DNA of 64,000 nt from Geosiphon pyriformis (taxonomy: Eukaryota > Glomeromycota > Glomeromycetes > Archaeosporales > Geosiphonaceae), in contig JAAOMT010000570.1 of assembly GCA_016748015.1 (NCBI GenBank), positions 527,253 through 591,252 on the forward strand. The letters are read 5' to 3'. The position numbers and the translations under genes are program-made. The notes under the pieces are model-generated. The model was not told where the DNA came from. It did no database searches and saw nothing but the letters and a program-made list of their open reading frames with translations. Positions 47,003-57,035 of the stretch are shown in pieces. Every line of letters begins with the position of its first letter. Position 1 is the first letter of the stretch.

Positions 47003-47443
47003 AAATCGTTCAGTTGAACCAAAACCTTGAGTTTCTCTTTCACTTTTTCCCAATTGTTTTCTGTTGTTAACTGATTGTAAACCCAAAATGTTGATTAAGA
47101 GTAAGTAAATTACTTGAACAATCTTTTCAGTATGTTTAATCCTAAATGGTTTGTCTATTTTATTTTGTAACATAATAGTAATGTTTCCAGTATATCCTGC
47201 ATCTATGATTCCTCCTTTGACATTGATTTTTTTGCTTGCCAATAATAATTAAAAAGCAATTTGTACTATTGCTCCTGGTGGTATTTTAAGAGCAATTTTG
47301 AGGTTGATTTTGGTTAAGAATTTTGGTTGAAGAACCAAAGTATTTTTGCCAGGATATCTCAGATCATATTCTGTATTGATTTTATGGACTTTTTCTGGTT
47401 TTATTCCTTTTCTATTGTTGTTAAAGTATTTGAGTTGTATAGC
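47003..47443 (-). pseudogene. dUTPase domain of element F
   Basis: Trimeric-type dUTP pyrophosphatase fold, converting dUTP to dUMP and keeping uracil out of cDNA. All five family motifs are visible: 1, EYDLRYPG (about 47371); 2, degraded at a TAA near 47247 (LLLASKKINV where a family member has Arg-Ser-Ser...Lys-Gly); 3, GIIDAGYTGN with the catalytic Asp and Tyr kept (47183-47212); 4, KIVQVIYL (about 47102-47125); 5, GFGST (within 47003-47038). The IPPG turn before motif 2 is also present. It sits between the Cys-rich module and the RT inside the polyprotein. The copy is dead in motif 2 and by the stop. A chance match to five ordered motifs is very unlikely. Confidence 0.85.
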
Positions 47444-48277
47444 AGGCTGGTTTTTAGTAAGATAAATTGGGGTTGTTGTGATTTCTTTTTCTGGTTTATG
47501 TTCTCCAAACTTAATTTTTTTCTGGTCATCTTTGCTGGACAAAAGGATGCTAAGAGTATAACATTCTGAACACCATTTATCATCACAAAACATGATGTAT
47601 TTTTCATACAATTGAATGTTTATTTGCTCTAATTGTTGAATTTGAGCTTCTTGGGTTGAATAAGTGTGGCTTGCAATTTGGTGGTATGTTTCTACTTCAT
47701 CTTTATAGTTAAATTCAGCTAATTTTATTGTGTATTCAATGTACTCAGCTTCTTTTATTTGTCAGACATCTTCCTATGTGGCTTCATTGATTAAAGTCAT
47801 TGCTAAATCAAAAATCATTTCAGTATTATGAAGATAGTAGTAGAGTTTATTAAGAGTACTGTTGTATGCTGCATCAAAAGGTGTTCCTTTTCTGACTTTT
47901 TCTGAGATTGATAGAACATATTGGCAAGTTTGATCACATACTCTTTCTCTTATTGTAACATCAATCCAGTTGCATTCTTCTGATAGCATATTTTTACATG
48001 TAAAACAAGAAGTGTTGTCCTATTTTCCACTTTGTTTGGAATATTCAAATCGTTTTCTATGGCATGCTTTACAATAGTAACAGATGTAAGTTTCATATTC
48101 CTCTTCTGGGGAAATATATGCTTTTATTGATGAAAGTTTTTTGTTGTAGTCTTTGTATTTAAGTAGAATGTAAGATAATTGTTTCTGTAGTTCTAGTGTA
48201 GTATTCCATCCTTTGGTCTTTTCAAAAATTGTTTGTTCTGTTTTTTCAGCCCAATTAGATGTTGATCCAAAAACCAT
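47444..48277 (-). pseudogene. Cysteine-rich module of element F, unknown
   Basis: Located between protease and dUTPase, in three open segments (48020-48277, 47774-47989, 47249-47611) separated by single stops. Contains CxxC pairs likely to bind zinc: YICYYCKACHRKRFEY, SCFTCKNML, CDDKWCSECY. Between them are a Cys-containing helical part (CNWIDVTIRERVCDQTCQYVL) and a long acidic helix-like part (ALINEAT... EAEYIEYTIKLAEFNYKDE). I do not recognise the fold. Position suggests a polyprotein domain processed by the element's protease. Confidence 0.6.
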
Positions 48278-48439
48278 AAAGGTTTCAGTAACTGGTAGTT
48301 CTTTTTTTTCTTCAAATTCGAATACTGAAGCTTTTTCAGATTTTTTATTAAAAATACCACAGGTGGCAAATACTCTGGTGTATTGTTCTTGGTATGAAAT
48401 TTTTAATTCCTGGGTTTTTCAATTTAAATTTGCATTGGT

Positions 48440-48730
48440 CTTAAGAAGCCAATCATTTCCAATGAGAGCTTAATATTGGGGTGTATCTATAATTAGAACT
48501 TTGACTGGAATGGTGATTTTATCAATGGTGAATGGGAAATTGTCAATTTTTTCTACTGGTGTTTTTTTCATCCCATTTGCTGTAACAAATACAGTTTGAG
48601 CTGGTCTGTCAACGTTTTTTCTCAGCTGTTGCATCAATTGGTAGATAATAATATTTCTAGCTGATCACTGTCTAGAATTAAGCAGATTTGTTTTTTTCTA
48701 CTTCAGCTTTAGTATACATAACTGTTATTG
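48440..48730 (-). pseudogene. Aspartic protease of element F
   Basis: The catalytic motif starts Leu-Asp-Ser (GAC AGT at 48667-48672), after which one G appears to be missing, so the Gly of DSG is lost and the frame shifts. In the new frame the protease continues: NIIIYQLMQQLRKN, TVFVTANGMKKTPVEKI, TIPVKVLIIDTPQY, ALIGNDWLLKTNANL, the last being the conserved C-terminal block of retropepsins of this type. It cleaves the polyprotein in intact elements; here it is inactive. Confidence 0.72.
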
Positions 48731-49279
48731 CTTTTTGTTCATTGACTGCTGCATTGCTAAGCAAGAATAGTGATTTATTGGCTTTAAATTCAAATGGAAA
48801 TATATCTGAAAGATTGGCATTTTGAGCAATTTGAGCTGGTAGAATAATATTGTTGAAAGAATTTGATCTTAATACTGCAGTTTTACCTTTAGAAAGTGCA
48901 GTTTGTTAAAAATTTGATTTTTCTGGCATTGTAAGATAACTGAGTTGAATATAATAGTGATTGGGTCTTTGCTAACCAGAATTTTGGAGAACCAATTAGT
49001 TGTTAGAATTAAATCTGTTGTTGTTTATTGAAAAATGGTTTTGTGGTGTGAATTGGTTATGTTGAATCAGTTTTCAGACAGGTACTTGATTTTGTTGTGT
49101 AAGTAGTTGTTGATACTATTAGATTGGTAGAAGTTGTTAATATTGCTGCTGTGGAGAAAGTTAATAGTAACTGTTTTGCTATTGGAGTCTTGAAGAATAA
49201 TAGACTGATGGTAGAGACTAATAATGAGATTGCTGTATTAAAGAGTAACATTAATTATTTCTGTTTTGTTGGTCTTTTT
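48731..49279 (-). pseudogene. Gag-protease junction of element F
   Basis: Gln/Tyr/Asn-rich and full of stops in all frames (SLPSVYYSSRLQ, NSYYLSPQQQY-like text after ignoring stops). Probably the low-complexity spacer between nucleocapsid and protease. No domain seen. Confidence 0.5.
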
Positions 49280-50790
49280 GTAACTTTTTGCAGTCTTGTT
49301 TCCAATGTCCTAGAACTCCACAATAGTAACAACTTTGGTTTTGACTAGTGGATGATGATGGGAAGTTGTTTTGGTTTTGTTATTATGGTGGCTAATATTT
49401 TTGTGTTTGTTGTTACTATTATTGGTTGGTAAAATAGTTTTCAACCTTCTTTGTAAGTTGGTCAATTTTTTTTTCAGCTGCTGAGCTGGTTTTTCTAATA
49501 GCAAGATTTACAAGTTTGGTATGGTTTGCTTCTTCTATTGCCACTTTATAGTTCTTTGCATGTTTAATAACTGTTGTTAAGTCTTTTGGGGCATGTGGGT
49601 GAACTTTTTTGATTAATTTGTCTTTTAATCTTGCTATAAACTGATCCAAAATCTGGGCATTAGAGTAGTATTCATTGGTTTCTAATTGTTGAATTTGTCA
49701 AAGAAGTTTGTTGAATCTTCCAAGATAGGTCATAACAGTTTCAGATGTTTTTTGTTTGATATTGCAAAAGTGATTGGGAAGAGTAATAAAGGTGTTGTTG
49801 TCAGTGAATTGTTGTAAAAAAGCATCTTTGAATGCTTGTCAGTTTTCAAATAGTTCTTCTAAGTTTTCAAACCGTTCTTTTGCAGTTTTTTGAAGAAAGT
49901 ATGGGATTGCTTTGAGCATTCTTGCTGCATTCCATCCATTTGCATCTCCTGCTTTCTGGATTTTGTCAAGCTATTCTTGTGGACTGGTATTGTTATCTTC
50001 ACTAGTAAATTCTGGGATCTTTGCAATATAAGCAGTTGCCATTTCTTTTTTATTTTCTGTATTTTTTTCTGGTTCTGATTTAGTTTCTTCACTTTCCAAG
50101 TTCTCTAAATAATTACTTTCATTTTTCTGTAAGTAATCAAGAAGATTGGTGCTGGTTAATATTGGTTCTTGCTATTGAGTAGAATTTCTAGGTGACTGAA
50201 AATTTTTTGGTCTGGAGAAATAGATAATTAATAAATTTGGTGTTTGTGGTCAAGCAAGTAAAATTGGAAATAGTGTAATAAAAAGTAGTAATTTGATACT
50301 GGTTTCTTGTTCAGGTGTTTGCAAGTGTTTGGTAGTTGTTTTTGGTAGTATTGGAGTGTTTAGAGTGGTTCTTAAGTATTGTTTCACTTTTTGTTTGCCT
50401 TTGTTGCTTGTTTCTGTTTTTGATTCAAAGTTAATAGAGTATTTGGATTGTATTGGATATTTTTTTTCACAATATTGAATAATGATAAAGTTAAGTTCTT
50501 AAAAGTAGGTGGCAAGTGTTTCACTGTTAAGGTCTTCAGTTCTTAATTGTGAATAGTGCAATAAATTATTGTAGAGATTGTTTCTAACTTCTGAAATGTT
50601 GTAATTTTCAAAAAAATAATTGTTGATGCAGTTTTCAATGTATTGGTATACTGATTTCTTGACAACTTTAATTCCGTCTGAAATGTTGAATTTTTGCTTA
50701 CAATAAGTGTAAATTGACTGATAATACTCTAGAGTTGTTGTGTCTGGTGTGGTCACCACTTTGAATTTGTTGTTGCTGTGTTATTTCCGT
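49280..50790 (-). pseudogene. Gag of element F (capsid and zinc knuckle)
   Basis: An N-terminal frame from just after the primer-binding site (87 codons, no ATG) runs into a TAA near 50499. It continues in frame through a Lys/Thr/Gln-rich linker to MATAYIAKIPEF, the first Met in a good context (about 50044). The capsid follows: NGWNAARMLKAIPYFLQKTA, TVMTYLGRFNKLL, QILDQFIARLKDKLIKKV (about 50010-49620), then a knuckle CYYCGVLGHWKQDC (49290-49331) with all four ligands. Stops at about 49983, 49698, 49417 and others. Resembles gag of element A in layout. Confidence 0.8.
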
Positions 50791-50802
50791 GGGAGAACAC
50801 CA
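50791..50802 (-). promoter_or_regulatory. Primer-binding site of element F
   Basis: Minus strand TGGTGTTCTCCC, two bases inside the 5' LTR, would pair with a tRNA ending GGGAGAACACCA. Same geometry as in element A, different tRNA. Confidence 0.65.
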
Positions 50803-50804
50803 AA

Positions 50805-51775
50805 TGTTACCAGAGGTTTTGGTTTCTTTTCTTGAAGGTTGTTACTGTTTGTCTGTTGCTAATTTCACGTTTTCTGGAAGCAATTGAACCTTCAATAATG
50901 GAATTTATTTTCAAATTATCTCTTATAATTTGAACTGCTGGGCTTATATGTAGAATGGCCAATTTTATGTTAGTTACTTTGTGTAGTTACATTGTAATAA
51001 ATATCAACTCTTTTTCAGGAATTGCTCATTTGGAAGCTCACTAAAAATGTGTAGTTATTTTGCTGTAAAAGTCAACTCTTCTACAGGAATCTTGTCTGTA
51101 GACTATCTCAATGATTATAATAAGAAAAAAAAAGAAAAAAAGAAAAAAAATGTAAAAGAAATAGAATTTTGTTAAGAAAAACGTTTTCTATTCAGGCCTG
51201 GAGTCACTAACAGTTTATTGAAATTGGTAGCTAATCAATTTCAAAATGTTAGTTGTGTTAAGAGAATTTCAAATATAATAATTTAAGGATTTGGTTTTTA
51301 AATATTTAATTTTTATTTGAGATGTATAAAAGATAATTTGTTCTAATTAAGATATCTAAAGTAAGATATTATGATAAGATATGAGAAGATATATTTTTTT
51401 GAAGAGAAAAGCTTTTTTTTTATACAATTTGTTGTAGTACTAGTTTTTGAACTTGCACTTTTCTTTTTGCTACAATTTTGGTAAACTAAAGATACATTTC
51501 GGTGAACTACAAGTTATTTCACTGAACTATTGATTATTTCGGCCAATTTTTATTAATTTTGGCGAATTTTGACTATATTAAATGGTTCAGAGTATTGTTT
51601 AATTTAATCATCTTAATTTTTATGATACAAATCGGATTATTGATTAAGTAGTAATATTTGATAATTTGATTAAATAATAAGTGATAATCGAATTAATAAT
51701 ATTATATACTAATTAATAATATAAATTATGAAGATAATTTCATACTAATTAATAGCTAAAATTCTACTGGTAACA
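50805..51775 (-). repeat. 5' LTR of element F
   Basis: 971 bp with TGTTACCAG/CTGGTAACA ends, upstream of gag in the direction of transcription. Pairs with 41893-42864. Confidence 0.92.
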
Positions 51776-51779
51776 CCAC

Positions 51780-52458
51780 ACACACTTTTCTGTCTTTTGA
51801 CTTTACATAAAAGAGGATCATAAAATATGCACCAAAGAAGAAATAAGAACACCTCCCCTTAATCCAAATCATCATACATCTGATATTTATTTGTCAACCC
51901 AAAATCAGTTATAACTCTGTTAACACAATTATTGTAAATACTACCAAAAAATCTAATGAATTTGTTGTACATTTTTATTCTAACCGAGCTTTTCCTAAGA
52001 TGCTTCCATTCAACAGAATCATAGGTCTTTCATATATTCTGTAAGACCAGTCAGAGTTCATGGTCCTTTTCCAAAGCATCCTTAATAATTAAACCAACAG
52101 CAAAAATGGGAAATTGCATTGTTGTACTCTTTAAAACTGAGAAATTGTCTCCTTGTAAAATATCAAAAGTGCTGTACACCAAAGAGATCCTGTCTAAGAG
52201 AATCTTGGAAAAAATCTTGCAGACAGTCTCAATTAAGACAATAGGTCAAGTATTTGTAAATACCTTCTTCTATTTATATGGCTTAAGAATTATTAAGACC
52301 CAAGCTTCTTTTTAAGCATTGGGTACTGCTTTATAATACAAACAAAAATTCAAAAACACCAAAAGCATATCCAAGACCAACTTGTTATAATGCTTCCAAA
52401 GCTTATTTAAGATTCCAAAAAGACCAACAGCTTTGCCATCAGACAGATTAGAAACCAC
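51780..52458 (-). pseudogene. LINE E ORF2, middle part: RT fingers and palm start
   Basis: Between the two insertions. Reads GKAVGLFGILNKLWKHYNKL, AWVLIILKPYK, PIVLIETVCKIFSKILLDRI, FPIFAVGLIIKDALEKDHEL, KTYDSVEWKHL and VITDFGLTNKYQMYDDLD, followed by FLLWCIFYDPLLCKVKR. This matches LINE C and D residue by residue. Three or four stops (after DLD, before KEAW, after KPYK). The piece continues across the element F junction into 41892. Confidence 0.8.
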
Positions 52459-53425
52459 TGTTATTGGAGGTTTTTGGTCTCTTTTTTTGAATGTTGTAAA
52501 TGTCTGTTGGTTGTGAATTCACATTTCTTAGAGATAGTTGAACCTCTAATAACTGAATTTATCTTTAAATTATCTCTTATAATTTGAACTGTTGGGCTTA
52601 TAAGTGGAATGGCCAATTTCTTGCCAGTTATTTTATGTAGTTACATTGTAGTAAATGTTAACTCTTTTCCAGGAATTGCTTGTCTGGAAGCTCACTAAAA
52701 ATGTGTAGTTACTTTGTTGTGAAAGTCAACTCTTCTACAGGAATCTTGTCTGTAGGCTACCCAAGTAATTATAATAAGAAAAAAAAATTAAAGAAATGTA
52801 AAAAAAATAGAATTTTGTTAAGGAAAATGTTTTCTATTCAGGCCTGGAGTTATTAACAGATTACTGAAATTGGTAGCTAATCAATTTCGAAATGTTAGTT
52901 GTGTTAAGAGAATTTCAAGTGTAATAATTTTAAGAATTTGGTTTTCGAATATTTTAATTTTTATTTGATTTTGTAAAAGGTGATTTGTTTTAATTAAGAT
53001 ATTTGAAGTAAGTTACTATAGTAAGATACTATGAGAAAATATATTTTCTTGAAAAGAGAAGCTCTTCTTTTATACAACTTTTTGTAGTACTAGTCTTTGA
53101 ACTTGCACTTTTTTCTTTGTTACAATTTGGGTGAACTAAAGATACATTTTGGTGAACTACAAGTTGTTTCACTGAACTATTAATTATTTCGGCCAATTTC
53201 CATTAATTTCGGCGAATTTTGACTATGTTAAATGGTTTAGGGTATTGTGTAATTTGATCATCTTAATTTCTAGAGTACAAATCGAATTATTGATTGAGTA
53301 ATGATATTTGATAATTTGATTAATTAATAAGTAATAATCAAATTAATAATAATATATGCTAATTAATAATAGAAATTATGAGGGTAATTTCATGCTAATT
53401 AATAGCTAAAATTCTACTGGTAACA
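52459..53425 (-). repeat. Second F-family LTR in LINE E (solo)
   Basis: 967 bp, starts TGTTATTGG and ends CTACTGGTAACA, same orientation as F. Flanks are CCAC (52455-52458) and CCAT (53426-53429), a 4-bp duplication with one C/T change. LINE E ORF2 reads through after removal. Confidence 0.9.
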
Positions 53426-54960
53426 CCATACTGAGCAACTTATTAAAACTAACTAAACACATTACATTTGAAAAAGCACTATTAAAAACACACTCCAAAG
53501 ACCAGTATTGATAAGACCAATTACCAAAAAAATCTACCACCACTTCATGCTTCTTAGTTCAGCCCTTCATAATTACATTTATCTTGGCTTTAACCAGGTC
53601 AGGCTCCAGAATCAGTTCATTCTCAATAACCAAATAGTCTAAAACCATCTTCCAAAAAGGATGCTTCAGCATGTTCCTGATTATGTAACTTTTATTGACT
53701 GCAAAGTTTTCTATTCATTTATCAATAGCCAACTTAATTTTTGACTCCTTAGCTCATAATAACTCAGCAAGCTTGAAGGCACAATATAATTTATGCACAC
53801 TGGAAAGAGCTGAATGTACATAATCAAAATCTGCACCAGAATTCAACAAAACCTAAACAGAAAATGTCTTATTAATGTCCAGAAATATCTAGTGATCTAT
53901 TAAAGACTTAAACATACCATTAACACTCTCATGTAAAGACTTGACTATCCTTGACACCAAAATTTCTAACTTATAAAACCTAGAAGATTCTCTGATAAAA
54001 ATCTCATTAAAGCCCTTAAACTATTTCTTTTTGAATATTTTATTCGCCAAAAGACACATTACTTTGTGAACAATATTTCACATAGCATTCAAATCTTTAA
54101 ACCTTCAGGCACAAAAAACTCATTGGAAAACATTGCTATATTTACTGTTGTAGACTCCTTGAATCTGTACTACTTTGCTTCATTAGTATTCTTGATATTA
54201 AACTTCCAACAATTTCTATTTGCTTGTTTGCAAAGGGAGTTTAACTGTGTATCCAAAAGTCCACCCAAACCCATGAACACAAAAACAGCTTAGTATTCAG
54301 TGTTAAAGTGTTTACTGATATCTAAAACATCTTAACTTACTACTGCATTGACCAAATTTGAGGAAATAAATACATAATCTATTGTCTTTTTGGCACTTCT
54401 TGAATTTTTCTACATAGAACTCTTTATAACCAAACTTTCTGACAGAAAATTTACCAACCTTAAATCAAGACATTTTTTGAAACTGGCACACCTGCAGAAA
54501 CTATTCTTATTGAAATCACCACCTAGGATAACAAAAAAAAATTCATTTACAGCCTTTGCAACCAGAAAGTTGATTTCACCAACTTGTGAAAACCAAACCA
54601 CCAAGAAAATGCCAGTATACAGCCCCAAAATTGAAACAGAAAATTTATTCTTGAAAAGCAACTTAATAGATAGAAACTGACCAAACTTTTCAGAAACCTT
54701 ATACACATGTCTTGCCAAAGAAAAATTCATAATAATTACAACACTAACACCCAAATGTCCAGAATCTAAACCAGAAGTAAATATTCAAACACTATTAAAT
54801 TTGTTGACAATTCATGGGTGAACTTTTCCTTTCAACTTTATTTCTGTAAAAATAAAAACCAAATTGTTTATGTTTTTGTGTCAACAAATAATATCAACCT
54901 GTTTTACAAGATTGTTTATTTCTTTAATATTGCACATAGCAAATTTCTACATCAAATCAC
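53426..54960 (-). pseudogene. LINE E ORF2, first part: endonuclease and linker
   Basis: Begins near the ORF1 stop (MCNIKEINNLVKQ). Endonuclease blocks: VFIFTEIKLKGKVHPW, VVIIMNFSLARHV, VILGGDFNKNSF (Asp kept), TIDYVFISSNLVNA, SKHFNTEY. A linker then runs to the solo LTR, frameshifted near 54050 and again further on. Close to LINE C ORF2 in sequence. Confidence 0.78.
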
Positions 54961-54963
54961 TTA

Positions 54964-56882
54964 TTAAAAAAAGGGTTTAAAAAGTGCACCACCAGCCAAA
55001 ACCAAACCATTAAAACATGCTGACAGACTCAACACTAAAGCAGTAAGTCTATCTAACATGCTTTCTAATTGTGCCACATTAGGGAGGGCAGAAAAGCCCA
55101 AAACCATAACAGTCTTACTACTAGTGGTCCTACTTAAGCCCTCTCTTATTATTATATTATCCACTTAATTCTGTAATAGGGGGGTCACCAACAGTTGACA
55201 TCCAAAGCTAAACTGAAAAACTGTCAGCACAAGTAATTTCAACTTCTTAGCCAACTCACCAATCTGTCCTGTGAAACTGGTAAGACTGCTCTTAACTTTA
55301 GCCAAATGTAATTTTAATTCATTAACTATGGGCAGAGAATGTTTTATCTTTGAAAAAAAACTATAGTTAGTTAGACCAATGTGTGCAAAAAGAGAGGAAA
55401 GAAAAAATCCACCAACAATCTTCATCCAGAAAGCACTATTAAAAGAAACAGAGCGAGCAATGGAAGCTGAACATTTGACATAGATAAAAACCTGCCTGCT
55501 TTTATCCTTCTTAAATAGCACTTTATAAGAAAAAGCACCAAGAGAATTTTTCTTACTGAAAGCACAGCCCAATAATGTATGTCCTATTTTCATATACTTA
55601 GTGTATTTAAAAAAACCCAGCTGAGACCAATACAGATTGACATTCTTTAGAACTGGAGTGGTTTCCATGATAACATCAAGTGAATCAGCAAAGTTAAAAT
55701 ACATCACAGCATATCTAGATCAGACATATATAACTAGATGATAATCAATAATACAAGTTTTACTTCCAACTAATCCAATAAAGTCCCAAATATTGTGTGT
55801 ATTTGTTTCTACTAGTAAAGTATACAACAAAGCTTTATAATTATTTCTCGCATCTTATGATTTTTTGTCCATATTAGTCCTAGTAATGTGAACTGTATCT
55901 TTCCCAATTAAAATAGACCACTTTGTTACAGCCAAATTGGCTTGATCTACCTGCTCAAACTCAATCACAGTTTTTTGCCATAGTCTTACCAACTGCATTT
56001 TGATCGACTTAATTATTTCAAACTTATATAGTACAGCATGCACAGCTTTAGCTAATGTTCCAACAGGAATTTTTTTTATCATCACAGCCCAATTTGAACA
56101 ACCAGTAAATTTTTTAAGATTGGTGTTTACTAATATATTTGCAGCTCTTGCCTTTTCCATAGTCTGTGCCAAACTTGATTTAGAAGTAAAAAAAGTATAG
56201 ATAATTTCAGCAAATTTTGAGAGAATAAAGATCTTTCCAAAATTATTGATTTTAGAAAATAATTTTTTGACAATCACAAGCTTCTTCTGAAATAATTTCT
56301 TAGCAACTTTATTCAGACTTATATTTAGAGTAAACAATTTTCTAACAAATACATTGACTAGATTCTTTAGTGGAAGAAAGAAAATCATAAAAGCATCCAA
56401 AAGAATGTCATTATTATTAATATTATCCAAGAAATTGATTTTTCCTAATGATGTATCCAGAGCCTTTTTTGTTATCAATCTTGGACTTTTAGGTATTTGG
56501 TTGGAATTACTTTTATTAAACAGACTTTTTTTACTATAATTTACACTGGTTTTCTCTACTAGACATTCCTTTTCTATATTAATACTATTAGATTTGGTGA
56601 TATTACCAGTTTTAAACTTCCAAAAACTACCAACCATTTTTTCAGACAAGACTATTTTACAAGCAACACCATTTTTCAAAACACCAACTTTTTTTTTTTA
56701 GAGGCAGTATTCTTTTCACTACTGTTAGTACCAAAGTCCTTAACAGATTTTTTTATCACAGCAATACTACAGCCAATAGTGACTTTGTAATCAAGCAAAA
56801 AAAGTTTGGATTTATTGTACTGAATTGTAGAAACTTCTTTCAAAAAAAACTTTTTTAACTCTTTTTTAAAAATTTTGAACAA
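54964..56882 (-). pseudogene. LINE E ORF1 (RNA-binding, zinc knuckle lost)
   Basis: Start region MFKIFKKELKKFFLKEV at 56882, frameshift at about 56680, then a long open part (55855-56679) that, unlike C and D, runs without a shift through the N-terminal domain into the RRM-like block (VMIKKIPVGTLAKAVHAVLY) and MQLVRLWQKTVIEFEQVDQA. A short broken stretch follows, then 55165-55707 with the knuckle reading YTKYMKIGHTLLGC, both leading Cys changed to Tyr. The C-terminal part is Leu-rich (ALVLSLSACFNGLVL). Stop immediately before ORF2. Confidence 0.8.
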
Positions 56883-56905
56883 AAGAGAGAAAGAAGTTTT
56901 TTATA

Positions 56906-57035
56906 TTTATTTATAATTATTATTATTAAAATTATATTTGGTTTTAATTATTGTTATATTCAAAAAAAATCAATTTATAGTTTTACTAAAAACAAATATT
57001 TTATCTTAAACAACACAAATTATATCTTTAAGTTT
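56906..57035. other. Spacer upstream of LINE E
   Basis: About 130 bases, AT-rich, between the LINE E 5' end and the first recognisable bases of ORF1-only copy ii. Nothing assigned. Confidence 0.5.

Larger units (their letters stand above)
41893..51775 (-). mobile_element. Gypsy element F, full structure, inserted in LINE E, dUTPase-bearing
   Basis: A 9.88-kb LTR retrotransposon: LTR - primer-binding site - gag - protease - Cys-rich module - dUTPase - RT - RNase H - integrase - extra ORF - LTR, read leftward. The LTRs are 972 and 971 bp with TGTTACCAG/CTGGTAACA ends. The element is flanked by a perfect 4-bp target duplication CCAC (41889-41892 and 51776-51779). All ORFs carry stops or shifts, so this copy is inactive. 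Order PR-RT-RH-IN places it in Ty3/gypsy. Confidence 0.92.
39291..56905 (-). mobile_element. LINE E, full-length, split by two LTR-element insertions
   Basis: Reads leftward from a 5' end shared with LINE D (about 56905) to a (TAAA)n tail at about 39296. Removing the gypsy element at 41893-51775 and the solo LTR at 52459-53425 leaves about 6.8 kb with continuous ORF1 and ORF2 homology. Across both junctions the protein reads through once a 4-bp duplication is removed (KSVCG joined to YKLNSYF; FNKLLSMV joined to VSNLSDGK). Its tail lies directly against the tail of LINE H, so the two elements are tail to tail. Confidence 0.88.
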
